A DNA stretch of 11,599 nt from the NCBI GenBank assembly GCA_964616015.1, contig CAZTTC010000090.1, positions 1 through 11,599 on the forward strand. The letters run 5' to 3'. The translations under genes and the position numbers were made by a program. Position 1 is the stretch's first letter, and each line of letters opens with the position of its first letter. The notes beneath the pieces were generated by a model. That model was given only the letters and a program-made list of their open reading frames with translations. It made no database searches and was not told the DNA's origin. Of this stretch, positions 1 through 8,089 are shown in pieces. The stretch is from Methylibium sp964616015. GTDB taxonomy: Bacteria; Pseudomonadota; Gammaproteobacteria; Burkholderiales; Burkholderiaceae_C.

Positions 1-267
<267 letters not shown>

Positions 268-380
268 GGCGCTGTCTCCTGATCGCGTTGGAGGGGGAGG
301 CCAGAGGTTAGAGAGTCGGCCGGCGCGCGTCCATAGGAAAGCTTTAAGCGCGCCGATAGCCGGCGCCCGCGCCGGCCCGG
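268..380 (-). promoter_or_regulatory. oxyR-katG gap: possible katG promoter/OxyR site and a hairpin
   Basis: This 113-base gap separates the oxyR stop from the katG start. Just after oxyR is a perfect inverted repeat, GCCGGCGC (359-366) and GCGCCGGC (369-376), without a following T-run, so it is at best a weak terminator or attenuator. The only AT-richer patch is about 331-360, with two ATAG tetranucleotides on the plus strand (333-336 and 356-359), 23 bases apart. OxyR sites have ATAG/CTAT quarter-sites, with like quarters about 22 bases apart. Two of four quarters are therefore roughly matched and the other two are not. I see no convincing -35/-10 pair. The katG ribosome site AGGAGA is at 275-280. 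Confidence 0.3.
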
Positions 381-1301
381 TCAGGACAGCCGCGTCACGC
401 CCGGCAGTTCGCAGGCGTAGATCGCGTTGCGCAGTGCGGCGATCGCCTCGTAGCGCGTGTAGGTGCGGCGCCAGGCCAGCACCACGCGACGCGTCGGCAC
501 CGGGTCGCTGAACTTGACGTAGCTCAGGTGCGTCTGCGGCTCCTTGGGCACGCTGAGCTGGGGCACGACCGTGATGCCCATGCCGGAGGCGACCATGTGC
601 TTGATGGTCTCGAGCGAGCTGCCCTCGAAGCTCTTGCGGATGCCCTCGGCATCGCTGGAGAAGCGCGCGAACTCCGGGCAGACCTCGAGCACGTGGTCGC
701 GGAAGCAGTGGCCGGTGCCGAGCAGGAGCATGGTCTCCTTCTTCAGCTCCTCGGAGGACACGCTCTTGCGCCGGGCCAGCGGGTGGATCGTCGGGCAGGC
801 CACGACGAAAGGCTCGTCGTACAGCGGTGCGATGGCCAGGCCGGTGTCGGGGAAGGGCTCGGCCATGATGGCCGCGTCGAGTTCGCCGGTGCGCAGCATC
901 TCGAGCAGCTTGACGGTGAAGTTCTCCTGCAGCATCAGCGGCATCTGCGCAAACATCTCGATCGTGTGCCGGACCAGATCGGGCAGCAGGTAGGGGCCGA
1001 TCGTGTAGATGATGCCCAGGCGCAGCGGCCCGGCCAGCGGATCCTTGCCGCGCTTGGCGATCTCCTTGATGGCCTGCGCCTGCTCGATCACGGCCTGGGC
1101 CTGGCGCACGATCTCCTCGCCCAGCGGCGTGACCGAGACCTCGGAGCTGCCGCGCTCGAAGATCTTGCAGTCGAGTTCGTCCTCGAGCTTCTTGATCGCG
1201 ACCGACAGCGTCGGCTGCGAGACGAAGCAGGCCTCGGCCGCACGGCCGAAGTGCCGTTCGCGGGCGACGGCCACGATGTAGCGCAGTTCGGTCAGGGTCA
1301 T
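381..1301 (-). CDS. oxyR: Hydrogen-peroxide-sensing LysR-type regulator OxyR
   Basis: This is a 306-residue LysR-family transcription regulator that senses H2O2 through a disulfide switch and activates peroxide-defence genes. The winged helix-turn-helix occupies about residues 1-60 (YIVAVARERHFGRAAEAC, then QPTLSVAIKKLE), and the effector-binding domain about 90-300. The two redox cysteines are present in the E. coli OxyR context and at the same numbers: C199 in GHCFRD and C208, nine residues on. The start at ATG 1301 (MTLTELRYIV) aligns with known OxyR N-termini. The open frame continues upstream to 1637 without LysR-like sequence, so that extension is rejected. The ribosome site is weak. 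Stop is TGA at 383-381. katG follows on the same strand and a hybrid sensor kinase starts 113 bases away on the other strand, so the two promoters share that gap. Very confident from the paired cysteines and the katG neighbour. Confidence 0.97.
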   Translation of the reverse strand: MTLTELRYIVAVARERHFGRAAEACFVSQPTLSVAIKKLEDELDCKIFERGSSEVSVTPLGEEIVRQAQAVIEQAQAIKEIAKRGKDPLAGPLRLGIIYTIGPYLLPDLVRHTIEMFAQMPLMLQENFTVKLLEMLRTGELDAAIMAEPFPDTGLAIAPLYDEPFVVACPTIHPLARRKSVSSEELKKETMLLLGTGHCFRDHVLEVCPEFARFSSDAEGIRKSFEGSSLETIKHMVASGMGITVVPQLSVPKEPQTHLSYVKFSDPVPTRRVVLAWRRTYTRYEAIAALRNAIYACELPGVTRLS

Positions 1302-1414
1302 CGTTGCGGTTCCACGTCCGGTCAGGATTCTGGCGGCATTTGAGCCGGCTGCCCCCGTGCACCGGCGGCCGACGCGTGCTACCGTGAAGGGCGGATACGC
1401 CAGGGGGGCGGCCT
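1302..1414. promoter_or_regulatory. Divergent intergenic region between oxyR and the hybrid sensor kinase
   Basis: This 113-base segment must hold the promoters of oxyR (leftward) and, unless it lies further inside a gene, of the sensor kinase (rightward). I could not find a good -35/-10 pair on either strand, nor an ATAG/CTAT OxyR-like array that would show autoregulation. A G-rich stretch at about 1402-1409 (AGGGGGGC) sits about 6 bases before the TTG at 1415 and is the likely ribosome site of the kinase. Confidence 0.4.
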
Positions 1415-4180
1415 TTGACGGTGTGGCATGCACTGCGGCATTGGGGACGGCGCATCGGCGTGGCATGGGCCGTGGCCGTGGCTGTGGCGCTGGCCTTCGG
1501 CGGCGGCGCCACGGCGGCCGACCCGGGGGAACTTCGCTACGGCCTGCTGGCGGACTTCCCGCCCTTCCAGATCTGGCCCGAGGGCGCCGACCCCGGCGGG
1601 GCCGACCTCGAGATGCTGCGCCGTGTCGCACCGGCACTCGGCAAGCGCATCCGGCCGATCCGCTACACGGATGTGCAGGCCCTCGAGCGCGACCTGCGCG
1701 ACGGCCGCATCGACCTCGCCTCCTCGATGGCGCGCACGCCGGAGCGCGAGGCGCAGTTCGCCTGGTCGATGGCCTATGCGCTGATCGACCAGGCTGTCAT
1801 CACCCGCGCCAACGAGGTTTCGGGCTCGCTGGGGGCGGACCTGGCCGGCCGGCGCCTCGCGGTGGTCGTCGGCTACCCGTCGCAGACGCTGGCCGGCGAG
1901 CTCTTCCCGCTGGCGCAGCGGGTGCCGGTGCGCAGCATCGAGGACGGCCTGCGCGCGGTACAGGAGGATCGCGCCGACGTGCTGATCGAGGCCCAGCCGG
2001 TCATCGTCGACCTGATCGAGCGTCAGCGGCTCGCCGGACTGCGCATCGCCCGCTCACTGGCCCTGCCGAGCGGCTCGCTGCACTTCGTCGCGCCCCGGGC
2101 CCAGGCCGCGCCGCTGGATTCGTTGTCGGCGGCGCTGGCGGGCATGGACGACGCGACGCGCGACCACATCGTGCGCAGCTGGAGCGTGGAGCCGCAGTTC
2201 GTGCGCCGCGGCGGCGCGCTCGCCCTGAGCGAGGCCGAGCGCAACCAGCTCGCGGCGCTGCCGCCGCTGAACGTCGCGCTGGTCGGCGCACGCCTGCCTT
2301 TCGCAGCTTTCGACGCCGACGGTCAGCCCCAGGGCCTGTCGGTGGACGTGTTGCGATCCATGCTGGGCCGCCTGGGCGTGCGCATCGGGCAGTTCCGGGC
2401 CGCCAGCGCGTCGGAGGCGCTGGGCATGATGCAGCGCGGCGAGGCCGACCTGGCGCTGGGGCTGCAGCAGGCCACGGCGCTCAGCGACGCGCTGCAGTTC
2501 GTCGGGCCCTACATCGAGCATCCGCTGGTGCTGCTGGGCCGGCCCGAGGGCAGCGCCTGGGGGCTGGACCAGCTGACCGGGCGCAAGCTGGCGCTGCCGG
2601 CGGTGCACTTCGCGCGGCCGCTGATCGGCGCGCGCTACCCGGGCATCGAGCTGGTGGCCTGCGACCCGCTGCCGGCCTGCGTCGAGAAAGTGGCGCGCGG
2701 CGAGGCCGAGGCGGTGCTGGCCGACGTCGTCACCGCCGCGCTGCTGCTGGCGGAGACGCCGCGCAGCGACGTGCAGATCACCGGCGCCGTCAGCGGGCTG
2801 CGGCAGGAGCAGAGCATCGCCGTCTCGACGCGCCGCGCCGCGCTGCTGCCGCTGATGCAGCGCTCGCTGGACGTCACCATCGCCGACGACCTGCTCGAGG
2901 TCAAGCGCCGCTGGCTCGCGCGGCCCAGCCCGAAGCGCATCGCCGAGCAGCTGCTGTGGCGCAGCCTGCCGTGGTTCGCCGCGACGCTGGCGCTGTTGTT
3001 CGCCGCCTGGTGGTGGCACAGCAGTGCGCTGCGCCGCGAGGTGCGTCGCACGCGGGCGGCGCAGGCGCGCGCCGAGCAGGCGCGCGTGGCCAGCGAGCGC
3101 TTCGTGACCTTCCTCGCGCACGAGGTGCGCAACTCGCTGCACTCGGTGATCGCCGGCGCCGAGCTGTTGCGCAGTGCCCGCCAGGTGCCGGCGACGGTGG
3201 CCGGCTCGCTCGGCGAGTCGGCGCGCTCGACGCTCAGCCTGCTGAACAACCTGCTCGACCGCGACCGGCTCGAGGCCGGCCGCCTGAGCCTGCACCTCGA
3301 GCCGGCGCGGCTGGAGCCGCTGCTGCGCAGCGTCGCCGTCGAGATGCTGCCGGCCGCCCTGGCCAAGCAGCTGGCGCTGCAGCACGCGGCGCCGGCCTAC
3401 GACCCGCTGCTGCGCATCGATGCGCTGCGCGTGCAGCAGATCCTGCGCAACCTGGTGGCCAATGCCATCAAGTACAGCGACCAGGGCGAGATCGTCATCG
3501 AGGCGCGCTGCGAGCCGCTGCCCGCCGAGCCGTCGCGCTGCGCGGTCGAGGTGCGGGTGCGCGACCAGGGTCCCGGCATCGCGAAGGACGACCTGAAGCG
3601 GCTGTTCGAGCCCTACTTCATGGTCGGCGGCAGCGCCACCCACGGCAGCAGCGGGCTGGGCCTGGCGCTGTGCCGCGACCTCGCCCGCCTCATGGGCGGC
3701 GACCTGACGATCGAGAGCGAACCCGGCCAGGGCACGACCGCCGTGCTGCGCTGGCAGGCCGCGGTCGAGGACGCGTCGCCCGGCCGCGCCGGCGGGCTGC
3801 CCCGCAGCTTCCTGCTGGTCGAGGATGCCGAGGTCTACGCGATGCTGCTGGAGCGCGCGCTCAGCGCCCAGGGGCTGCCGGTCACGGTGGCGGGCTCGCT
3901 GGCGCGGGCCAGCGAGCTGCTGGCGCGCGAACGCTACGACGTCGTGCTGACCGACCTCAAGCTCGGCGACGGCGACGCGCATGCGGTGATTGCCGCCGCC
4001 GGGTCGCCGGCCGGGGGCGGGGCGCCACCGGTGGTCGTCGTCATGTCGGCCGAGCTCGAGGACCTGCAGGTGCGCGCGCTGCGCGAGGCCGGCGTGCAGG
4101 CGGTGCTGAAGAAGACCGGCGACGTCGCGCTCTTCGTGCGCCAGCTGCTGCAGCACCCCGCGCTGCGCCGGGCCGGCTGA
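1415..4180 (+). CDS. Periplasmic-sensing hybrid histidine kinase with two solute-binding domains and a receiver (BvgS/EvgS-like)
   Basis: This 921-residue inner-membrane hybrid kinase presumably senses a small periplasmic ligand and autophosphorylates. Residues 1-35 form a signal peptide (RR, hydrophobic core, ATAA-D). Two family-3 solute-binding domains follow (about 38-265 and 283-505). The first has the family's R-T-P-E-R motif (107-111); the second lacks it. One transmembrane helix lies at about 517-534, then a short coiled linker. The HisKA phosphoacceptor is H569 (AHEVRNSL). ATPase boxes are N683 (VANAIKYS), DQGPGI (717-722) and SSGLGLAL (745-752). A receiver spans about 797-915 with D804, phospho-acceptor D847 (LTDLKLGD), S878 and K899. 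BvgS's C-terminal Hpt domain and any output domain are absent. No response-regulator gene is visible nearby. TTG 1415 is preferred for its upstream AGGGGGG; GTG 1421 is the alternative. It ends seven bases from the recG stop. Architecture is certain; ligand and target are unknown. Confidence 0.93.
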   Translation: MTVWHALRHWGRRIGVAWAVAVAVALAFGGGATAADPGELRYGLLADFPPFQIWPEGADPGGADLEMLRRVAPALGKRIRPIRYTDVQALERDLRDGRIDLASSMARTPEREAQFAWSMAYALIDQAVITRANEVSGSLGADLAGRRLAVVVGYPSQTLAGELFPLAQRVPVRSIEDGLRAVQEDRADVLIEAQPVIVDLIERQRLAGLRIARSLALPSGSLHFVAPRAQAAPLDSLSAALAGMDDATRDHIVRSWSVEPQFVRRGGALALSEAERNQLAALPPLNVALVGARLPFAAFDADGQPQGLSVDVLRSMLGRLGVRIGQFRAASASEALGMMQRGEADLALGLQQATALSDALQFVGPYIEHPLVLLGRPEGSAWGLDQLTGRKLALPAVHFARPLIGARYPGIELVACDPLPACVEKVARGEAEAVLADVVTAALLLAETPRSDVQITGAVSGLRQEQSIAVSTRRAALLPLMQRSLDVTIADDLLEVKRRWLARPSPKRIAEQLLWRSLPWFAATLALLFAAWWWHSSALRREVRRTRAAQARAEQARVASERFVTFLAHEVRNSLHSVIAGAELLRSARQVPATVAGSLGESARSTLSLLNNLLDRDRLEAGRLSLHLEPARLEPLLRSVAVEMLPAALAKQLALQHAAPAYDPLLRIDALRVQQILRNLVANAIKYSDQGEIVIEARCEPLPAEPSRCAVEVRVRDQGPGIAKDDLKRLFEPYFMVGGSATHGSSGLGLALCRDLARLMGGDLTIESEPGQGTTAVLRWQAAVEDASPGRAGGLPRSFLLVEDAEVYAMLLERALSAQGLPVTVAGSLARASELLARERYDVVLTDLKLGDGDAHAVIAAAGSPAGGGAPPVVVVMSAELEDLQVRALREAGVQAVLKKTGDVALFVRQLLQHPALRRAG

Positions 4181-4187
4181 CCCATGC

Positions 4188-6245
4188 TCAGGCCTTCAGG
4201 TACTCGGCCCGGCTGCCAAGCCAGCGCTCGACCAGCGCTGCCGCTGCCTGCGGGTGCGAGGACAGCAGCCGCGGGGCCAGCTCGCGCGCCTGCTCGAGCA
4301 GCACCGTGTCCTCGGCCAGGTCGGCAAAGCGCAGCAGCGCGCTTCCGCTCTGGCGCGCGCCCATGAACTCGCCGGGGCCGCGGATCTCCAGGTCGCGCCG
4401 CGCGATCTCGAAGCCGTCGTTGGTCTCGGCCATGGCCTTGAGGCGGGCCTTGCCGGTGTCCGACAGCGGCGGCGTGTAGAGCAGCACGCAGACGCTCGCC
4501 GCCGCGCCGCGGCCGACGCGGCCGCGCAGCTGATGGAGCTGGCTGAGACCGAAGCGCTCGGCGTGCTCGATCACCATCAGGCTGGCCGTGGGCACGTCGA
4601 CGCCGACTTCGATGACGGTGGTGCTGACCAGCACCGCCATCTGCCCGCCGGTGAAGAGCGACATCACCGCGGCCTTCTCGGCGGCCGGCATGCGGCCGTG
4701 CAGCAGGCCGACCAGGGTGCCGGGCAGGGTCGCGCTCAGCTGGGCATGGGTCGCGGTGGCGTTCTGCAGGTCGAGCGTTTCGGACTCCTCGATCAGCGGA
4801 CAGACCCAGTAGACCTGGCGGCCTCGCGTGGGGTCGGCGACCTCGGCGCGGATGCGCTCGATCACCGCGTCGCGCTTGCCGTCGGCAAAGACCTTGGTGA
4901 CGACCGGCGTGCGGCCCGGCGGCAGCTCGTCGATGGTGCTGACGTCGAGGTCGGCGTAGTAGCTCATCGCCAGCGTGCGCGGGATCGGCGTGGCCGACAT
5001 CATGAGCAGGTGCGGCTCGATGCCGGCGGACTCGAGCTTGCGCTTGAGCTGCAGGCGCTGGGCGACGCCGAAGCGGTGCTGCTCGTCGACGATCGCCAGG
5101 CCCAGCCGCGCGAACACCACGTCGTCCTGGATCACCGCGTGCGTGCCGACCACCAGCCCGGCCTCGCCCGAGGCCACGCGCGCCAGCATCTGCGCGCGGC
5201 CCTTGCCCTTGCGGCTGCCGGTCAGCCAGGCCACGGCGATGCCCAGCGGCTCCAGCCACTGCACCAGCTTGCGGAAATGCTGCTCGGCCAGGATCTCGGT
5301 CGGCGCCATCAGCGCGCACTGCCAGCCGGCGTCGACCGCGACCGCCGCGGCGAGCGCCGCCACCACGGTCTTGCCCGAGCCGACGTCGCCCTGCAGCAGG
5401 CGATGCATGGGCTGTGGCTTTGCCAGGTCGCGCGCGATCTCCTCGGCGACGCGCTGCTGCGCCGCCGTCAGCTGGAACGGCAGTGCCGCCAGCAGCCGCT
5501 CGTGCCGCCCGCCGGGCAGGGCCTGCAGCGCCGGCGCCTTCAGGGCGGCGCGTTCGCGCTGTGCCTGGGCCTGCGACAGTTGCTGCGCGAGCAGCTCCTC
5601 GAACTTCAGGCGCTGCCAGGCCGGATGGCTGCGGTCCTCCAGCGTGGCCATCGGCACCTGCGGCGCCGGATGGTGCAGGAAGGCCAGCGCGTCCTTCAGC
5701 GTCGGCAGGCCGGCCGGCACGACGCCGGGCGGCAGCAGCTCGGCCAGCGGCGCACGCTGCAGCGCCGAGGCCACGGCCTTGCGCAGGTAGGCCTGCGGCA
5801 GCTGGGCGCTGGCCGGATAGACCGGCGTCAGCGCCTCGGCCAGCGGCGTGTCGACGCCGACGGCCTTGACGGCCGGATGCACCATCTCGCGCCCGAGGAA
5901 GCCGCCGCGCAGCTCGCCGCGCACGCGCACGCGCGCACCGACGGCCAGCGCCTTCTGCTGCGACGGGTAGAAGTGCAGGAAGCGCAGCACCAGCTCGCCG
6001 CTGCCGTCGTCCACGCGCACGACCAGCTGGCGGCGCGGACGCAACTCCACGCGGCTGTCGCTCACCACGCCCTCGACCTGCACGGCATCGCCTTCGCGCG
6101 CGTCGGCGATGCGGGTGAGGCGCGTCTCGTCCTCGTAGCGCAGCGGCAGGTGCAGGGCGAGGTCGATGTCGCGCAGCAGGCCGAGCTTGGCCATCGCGCG
6201 CTGCGGGGCCGACTTCGGCGGGGTCGCGGCGGCGGGAGCGGGCAT
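4188..6245 (-). CDS. recG: ATP-dependent DNA helicase RecG
   Basis: This 685-residue (E. coli 693) superfamily 2 helicase/translocase remodels stalled replication forks and Holliday junctions. The N-terminal wedge/OB domain covers about residues 20-240 (LPLRYEDETRL at 34-44, VVRVDDGSGELVLRF at 75-89). Helicase motifs: Walker A GDVGSGKT (286-293), APTEILAEQH (314-323), DEQHRFG (387-393), SATPIPRT (417-424), the TTVIEVGVDVP block (542-552) and QLRGRVGRG (572-580). The C-terminal block DLEIRGPGEFMGARQSG (618-634) is the RecG-specific translocation region. The frame is open upstream to 7274 opposite queA, but RecG similarity begins near the ATG at 6245, which gives normal length; M18 is a less likely alternative. 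The ribosome site is poor (GGGATCAG, rather far upstream). It diverges from queA across 48 bases and converges with the hybrid kinase. All core motifs are intact. Confidence 0.97.
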   Translation of the reverse strand: MPAPAAATPPKSAPQRAMAKLGLLRDIDLALHLPLRYEDETRLTRIADAREGDAVQVEGVVSDSRVELRPRRQLVVRVDDGSGELVLRFLHFYPSQQKALAVGARVRVRGELRGGFLGREMVHPAVKAVGVDTPLAEALTPVYPASAQLPQAYLRKAVASALQRAPLAELLPPGVVPAGLPTLKDALAFLHHPAPQVPMATLEDRSHPAWQRLKFEELLAQQLSQAQAQRERAALKAPALQALPGGRHERLLAALPFQLTAAQQRVAEEIARDLAKPQPMHRLLQGDVGSGKTVVAALAAAVAVDAGWQCALMAPTEILAEQHFRKLVQWLEPLGIAVAWLTGSRKGKGRAQMLARVASGEAGLVVGTHAVIQDDVVFARLGLAIVDEQHRFGVAQRLQLKRKLESAGIEPHLLMMSATPIPRTLAMSYYADLDVSTIDELPPGRTPVVTKVFADGKRDAVIERIRAEVADPTRGRQVYWVCPLIEESETLDLQNATATHAQLSATLPGTLVGLLHGRMPAAEKAAVMSLFTGGQMAVLVSTTVIEVGVDVPTASLMVIEHAERFGLSQLHQLRGRVGRGAAASVCVLLYTPPLSDTGKARLKAMAETNDGFEIARRDLEIRGPGEFMGARQSGSALLRFADLAEDTVLLEQARELAPRLLSSHPQAAAALVERWLGSRAEYLKA

Positions 6246-6293
6246 GGAACAATTCTGATCCCAGTGCCTGCCAGGCCGGTCCAGCCTGATCCG
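6246..6293. promoter_or_regulatory. Compact divergent start region of recG and queA
   Basis: Only 48 bases separate the two divergent start codons, too little for two independent non-overlapping promoters with leaders. The promoters therefore overlap or lie partly inside the opposite gene. A direct repeat CTGATCC occurs at 6255-6261 and 6286-6292. Neither gene shows a strong Shine-Dalgarno here. I see no clear promoter hexamers. Confidence 0.35.
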
Positions 6294-7346
6294 ATGAGCC
6301 GCCACACCCTCGCCGACTTCGACTTTGCCCTCCCGCCCGAGCTGATTGCCCAGCATCCGGCCGCCGAGCGCAGTGGCTCGCGCTTGCTCGACGGCCGCGG
6401 CGACCTGCCGGTCGACCGCCACTTCCGCGAGCTGCCTTCGCTGCTGGCGCCGGGCGACCTGCTGGTCTTCAACGACACGCGCGTCATCAAGGCGCGGCTG
6501 TTCGGCGTCAAGGCCAGCGGCGGGGCGGTCGAGGCCCTGGTCGAGCGCGTGCTGCCCGAGGGCCACGAGGTCTGGGCCCACCTGCGGGCCAGCAAGTCGC
6601 CCAGGGCCGGCAGCACGATCCGCTTCGGGCGCCCGACGGAGGCCTTCGAGGCCGAGGTGCTGGGCCGCTGCGGCCCGGAGGATGCGCTCTTTCACCTGCG
6701 CTTCCCCGAGGACCCGCTCGCGCTGCTGGCGCGCCACGGCCACGTGCCTCTGCCGCCCTACATCCGGCACGCCGATGGCGCCGACGACGAGCGCCGCTAC
6801 CAGACCGTGTTCGCGCGCGCGCCCGGCGCGGTCGCCGCCCCGACCGCGGCGCTGCACTTCGACCAGGCGGTGCTGTCGGCGCTGTCGGTGCGCGGCGTCG
6901 GCAGTGCGAGTCTCACGCTGCACGTCGGCGCCGGCACCTTCCAGCCGGTGCGTGTGGAGAACCTGGCCGACCACCGCATGCACAGCGAATGGTTCGAGGT
7001 GCCGGCGGCGACCGTCGCGGCCATCGCACGCACCCGCGAGGCCGGTGGCCGCGTCGTCGCGGTCGGTACGACCACGCTGCGGGCGCTGGAGTCGGCCGCG
7101 CGAGGCGGCACGCTGGAGGCCGGCGCGCGCGAGACCGACATCTTCATCACGCCCGGCTTCGACTTCCGCGTGGTCGACGTGCTGCTGACCAACTTCCACC
7201 TGCCCAGGAGCACGCTGCTGATGCTGGTCAGCGCCTTCGCTGGTCACCAGCGCATGCGCGCGCTGTACACGCACGCGGTGCGCGAGCGCTACCGCTTCTT
7301 CAGCTACGGCGACGCGATGCTGCTGGCGCGCGCGGCTGGGGGCTGA
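6294..7346 (+). CDS. queA: S-adenosylmethionine:tRNA ribosyltransferase-isomerase QueA
   Basis: This 350-residue enzyme (E. coli 356) transfers and isomerises the ribosyl group of S-adenosylmethionine onto 7-aminomethyl-7-deazaguanine at tRNA position 34, making epoxyqueuosine. Family motifs are evident: N-terminal DFDFALPPELIAQHP (8-22), LLVFNDTRVIKARLFG (56-71), HVPLPPYI (150-157), LTLHVGAGTFQPV (207-219), VVAVGTTTLRALES (254-267) and TNFHLPRSTLLMLVSAFAG (299-317). The ATG at 6294 fits the family N-terminus. The Shine-Dalgarno is weak. In many bacteria queA is followed by tgt, the enzyme of the preceding pathway step. Here queA ends six bases from the stop of a converging channel gene, so tgt must be elsewhere. 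It diverges from recG, a gene pairing I recall from other betaproteobacteria. Nothing suggests damage. Confidence 0.97.
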   Translation: MSRHTLADFDFALPPELIAQHPAAERSGSRLLDGRGDLPVDRHFRELPSLLAPGDLLVFNDTRVIKARLFGVKASGGAVEALVERVLPEGHEVWAHLRASKSPRAGSTIRFGRPTEAFEAEVLGRCGPEDALFHLRFPEDPLALLARHGHVPLPPYIRHADGADDERRYQTVFARAPGAVAAPTAALHFDQAVLSALSVRGVGSASLTLHVGAGTFQPVRVENLADHRMHSEWFEVPAATVAAIARTREAGGRVVAVGTTTLRALESAARGGTLEAGARETDIFITPGFDFRVVDVLLTNFHLPRSTLLMLVSAFAGHQRMRALYTHAVRERYRFFSYGDAMLLARAAGG

Positions 7347-7352
7347 GCGCGC

Positions 7353-8048
7353 TCACGACTTCGGCGGCGGCTGCAGCGTCATCACCGACACCAGCCAGCC
7401 CAGCAGCGCCACCGGATAGAGCACGCCGATCAGCGCCTCCAGCATCGCCAGCGAGCGCGCGGCGGCGTGGGCCGGCGTGATGTCGCCGTAACCCAGCGAG
7501 GTCAGCGTGACGAAGGAGTAGTACGCCAGCCGGGTGACGATGTCGCCGTAGGCGGCCGGCTGGCCGAGGACGAGGTAGGCGCCGTCGAAGTGCATCGCGA
7601 CCAGCCGGTGCAGCTGCGCGAAGGTCAGGCCGATCAGCAGGAAGGCCGCGATCGCCCCCAGCACGCGGTGCACGTTGATGCGCCCGGCCGCCAGCGTGTA
7701 GGCCAGCGTGAGCCAGCACAGCACGCCCAGGTTGACGGCGGCGAAGCCGGCGTCGGCGCTGCGCAGCAGCGCGTCGGGCAGCCAGACGTTGGCGATGCGC
7801 AGCGCCGCGGTGACCAGCGCAGTGACGATGAAAAGGCGCCCCGGCAGCGTGTGGTCGGCCAGCATCCACACGCCCAGCGCCAGCCCGCCGACGAACACGG
7901 CGTCGGCGACGTGGCGGTTGAAGACGCCCAGCTCGACCAGCGTCGGCACCAGCACGACCTCGGCCAGCAGCAGCAGGGTCAGCGCGGTGAGGCTGCGGTC
8001 GGTGACGGCCTGACGGGTCAGGCGGGTCCAGAGGCGTTGCAGCGGCAT
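7353..8048 (-). CDS. Six-helix potassium-channel-like membrane protein
   Basis: This 231-residue inner-membrane protein has a potassium-channel pore. Predicted helices lie at about residues 19-39, 48-63, 71-88, 100-120 and 128-148, followed by a re-entrant pore loop and a last helix at about 199-222. The loop carries the selectivity-filter signature TSLGYGDITP (183-192) of the Ion_trans_2 family. The fourth helix lacks the regular arginines of a voltage sensor, and no cytoplasmic RCK/TrkA-N domain follows, so gating is unclear. Start ATG 8048 gives a short charged cytoplasmic tail before helix 1; the ribosome site is weak. It lies 41 bases downstream of piuC on the same strand and could be co-transcribed with it. 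Its stop is six bases from that of queA. K+ selectivity is inferred from the filter; physiological role unknown. Confidence 0.85.
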   Translation of the reverse strand: MPLQRLWTRLTRQAVTDRSLTALTLLLLAEVVLVPTLVELGVFNRHVADAVFVGGLALGVWMLADHTLPGRLFIVTALVTAALRIANVWLPDALLRSADAGFAAVNLGVLCWLTLAYTLAAGRINVHRVLGAIAAFLLIGLTFAQLHRLVAMHFDGAYLVLGQPAAYGDIVTRLAYYSFVTLTSLGYGDITPAHAAARSLAMLEALIGVLYPVALLGWLVSVMTLQPPPKS

Positions 8049-8089
8049 GAGGCCGGAGCATACGGGCCGCAGGGCTCATTCACCGCTTC

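Noticed and set aside
1302..1637. N-terminal extension of oxyR to an upstream ATG at 1637
   Set aside because: The added 112 residues are Arg/Pro-rich, overlap the kinase gene antisense and are absent from OxyR proteins. The start at 1301 gives the exact family length and cysteine numbering.
2054..4156. Minus-strand 700-codon open frame opposite the hybrid kinase
   Set aside because: Low-complexity Arg/Gln/Ala/His-rich translation with no family motif, opposite a gene with complete kinase and receiver motifs. It is a shadow of GC-rich third positions.
4254..7346. A plus-strand open frame of about 1030 codons covering the whole recG region and running into queA
   Set aside because: Only the part from 6294 resembles a protein family (QueA). 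The upstream portion is Gln/Arg/Ala-rich sequence antisense to recG, as expected from high-GC codon bias.
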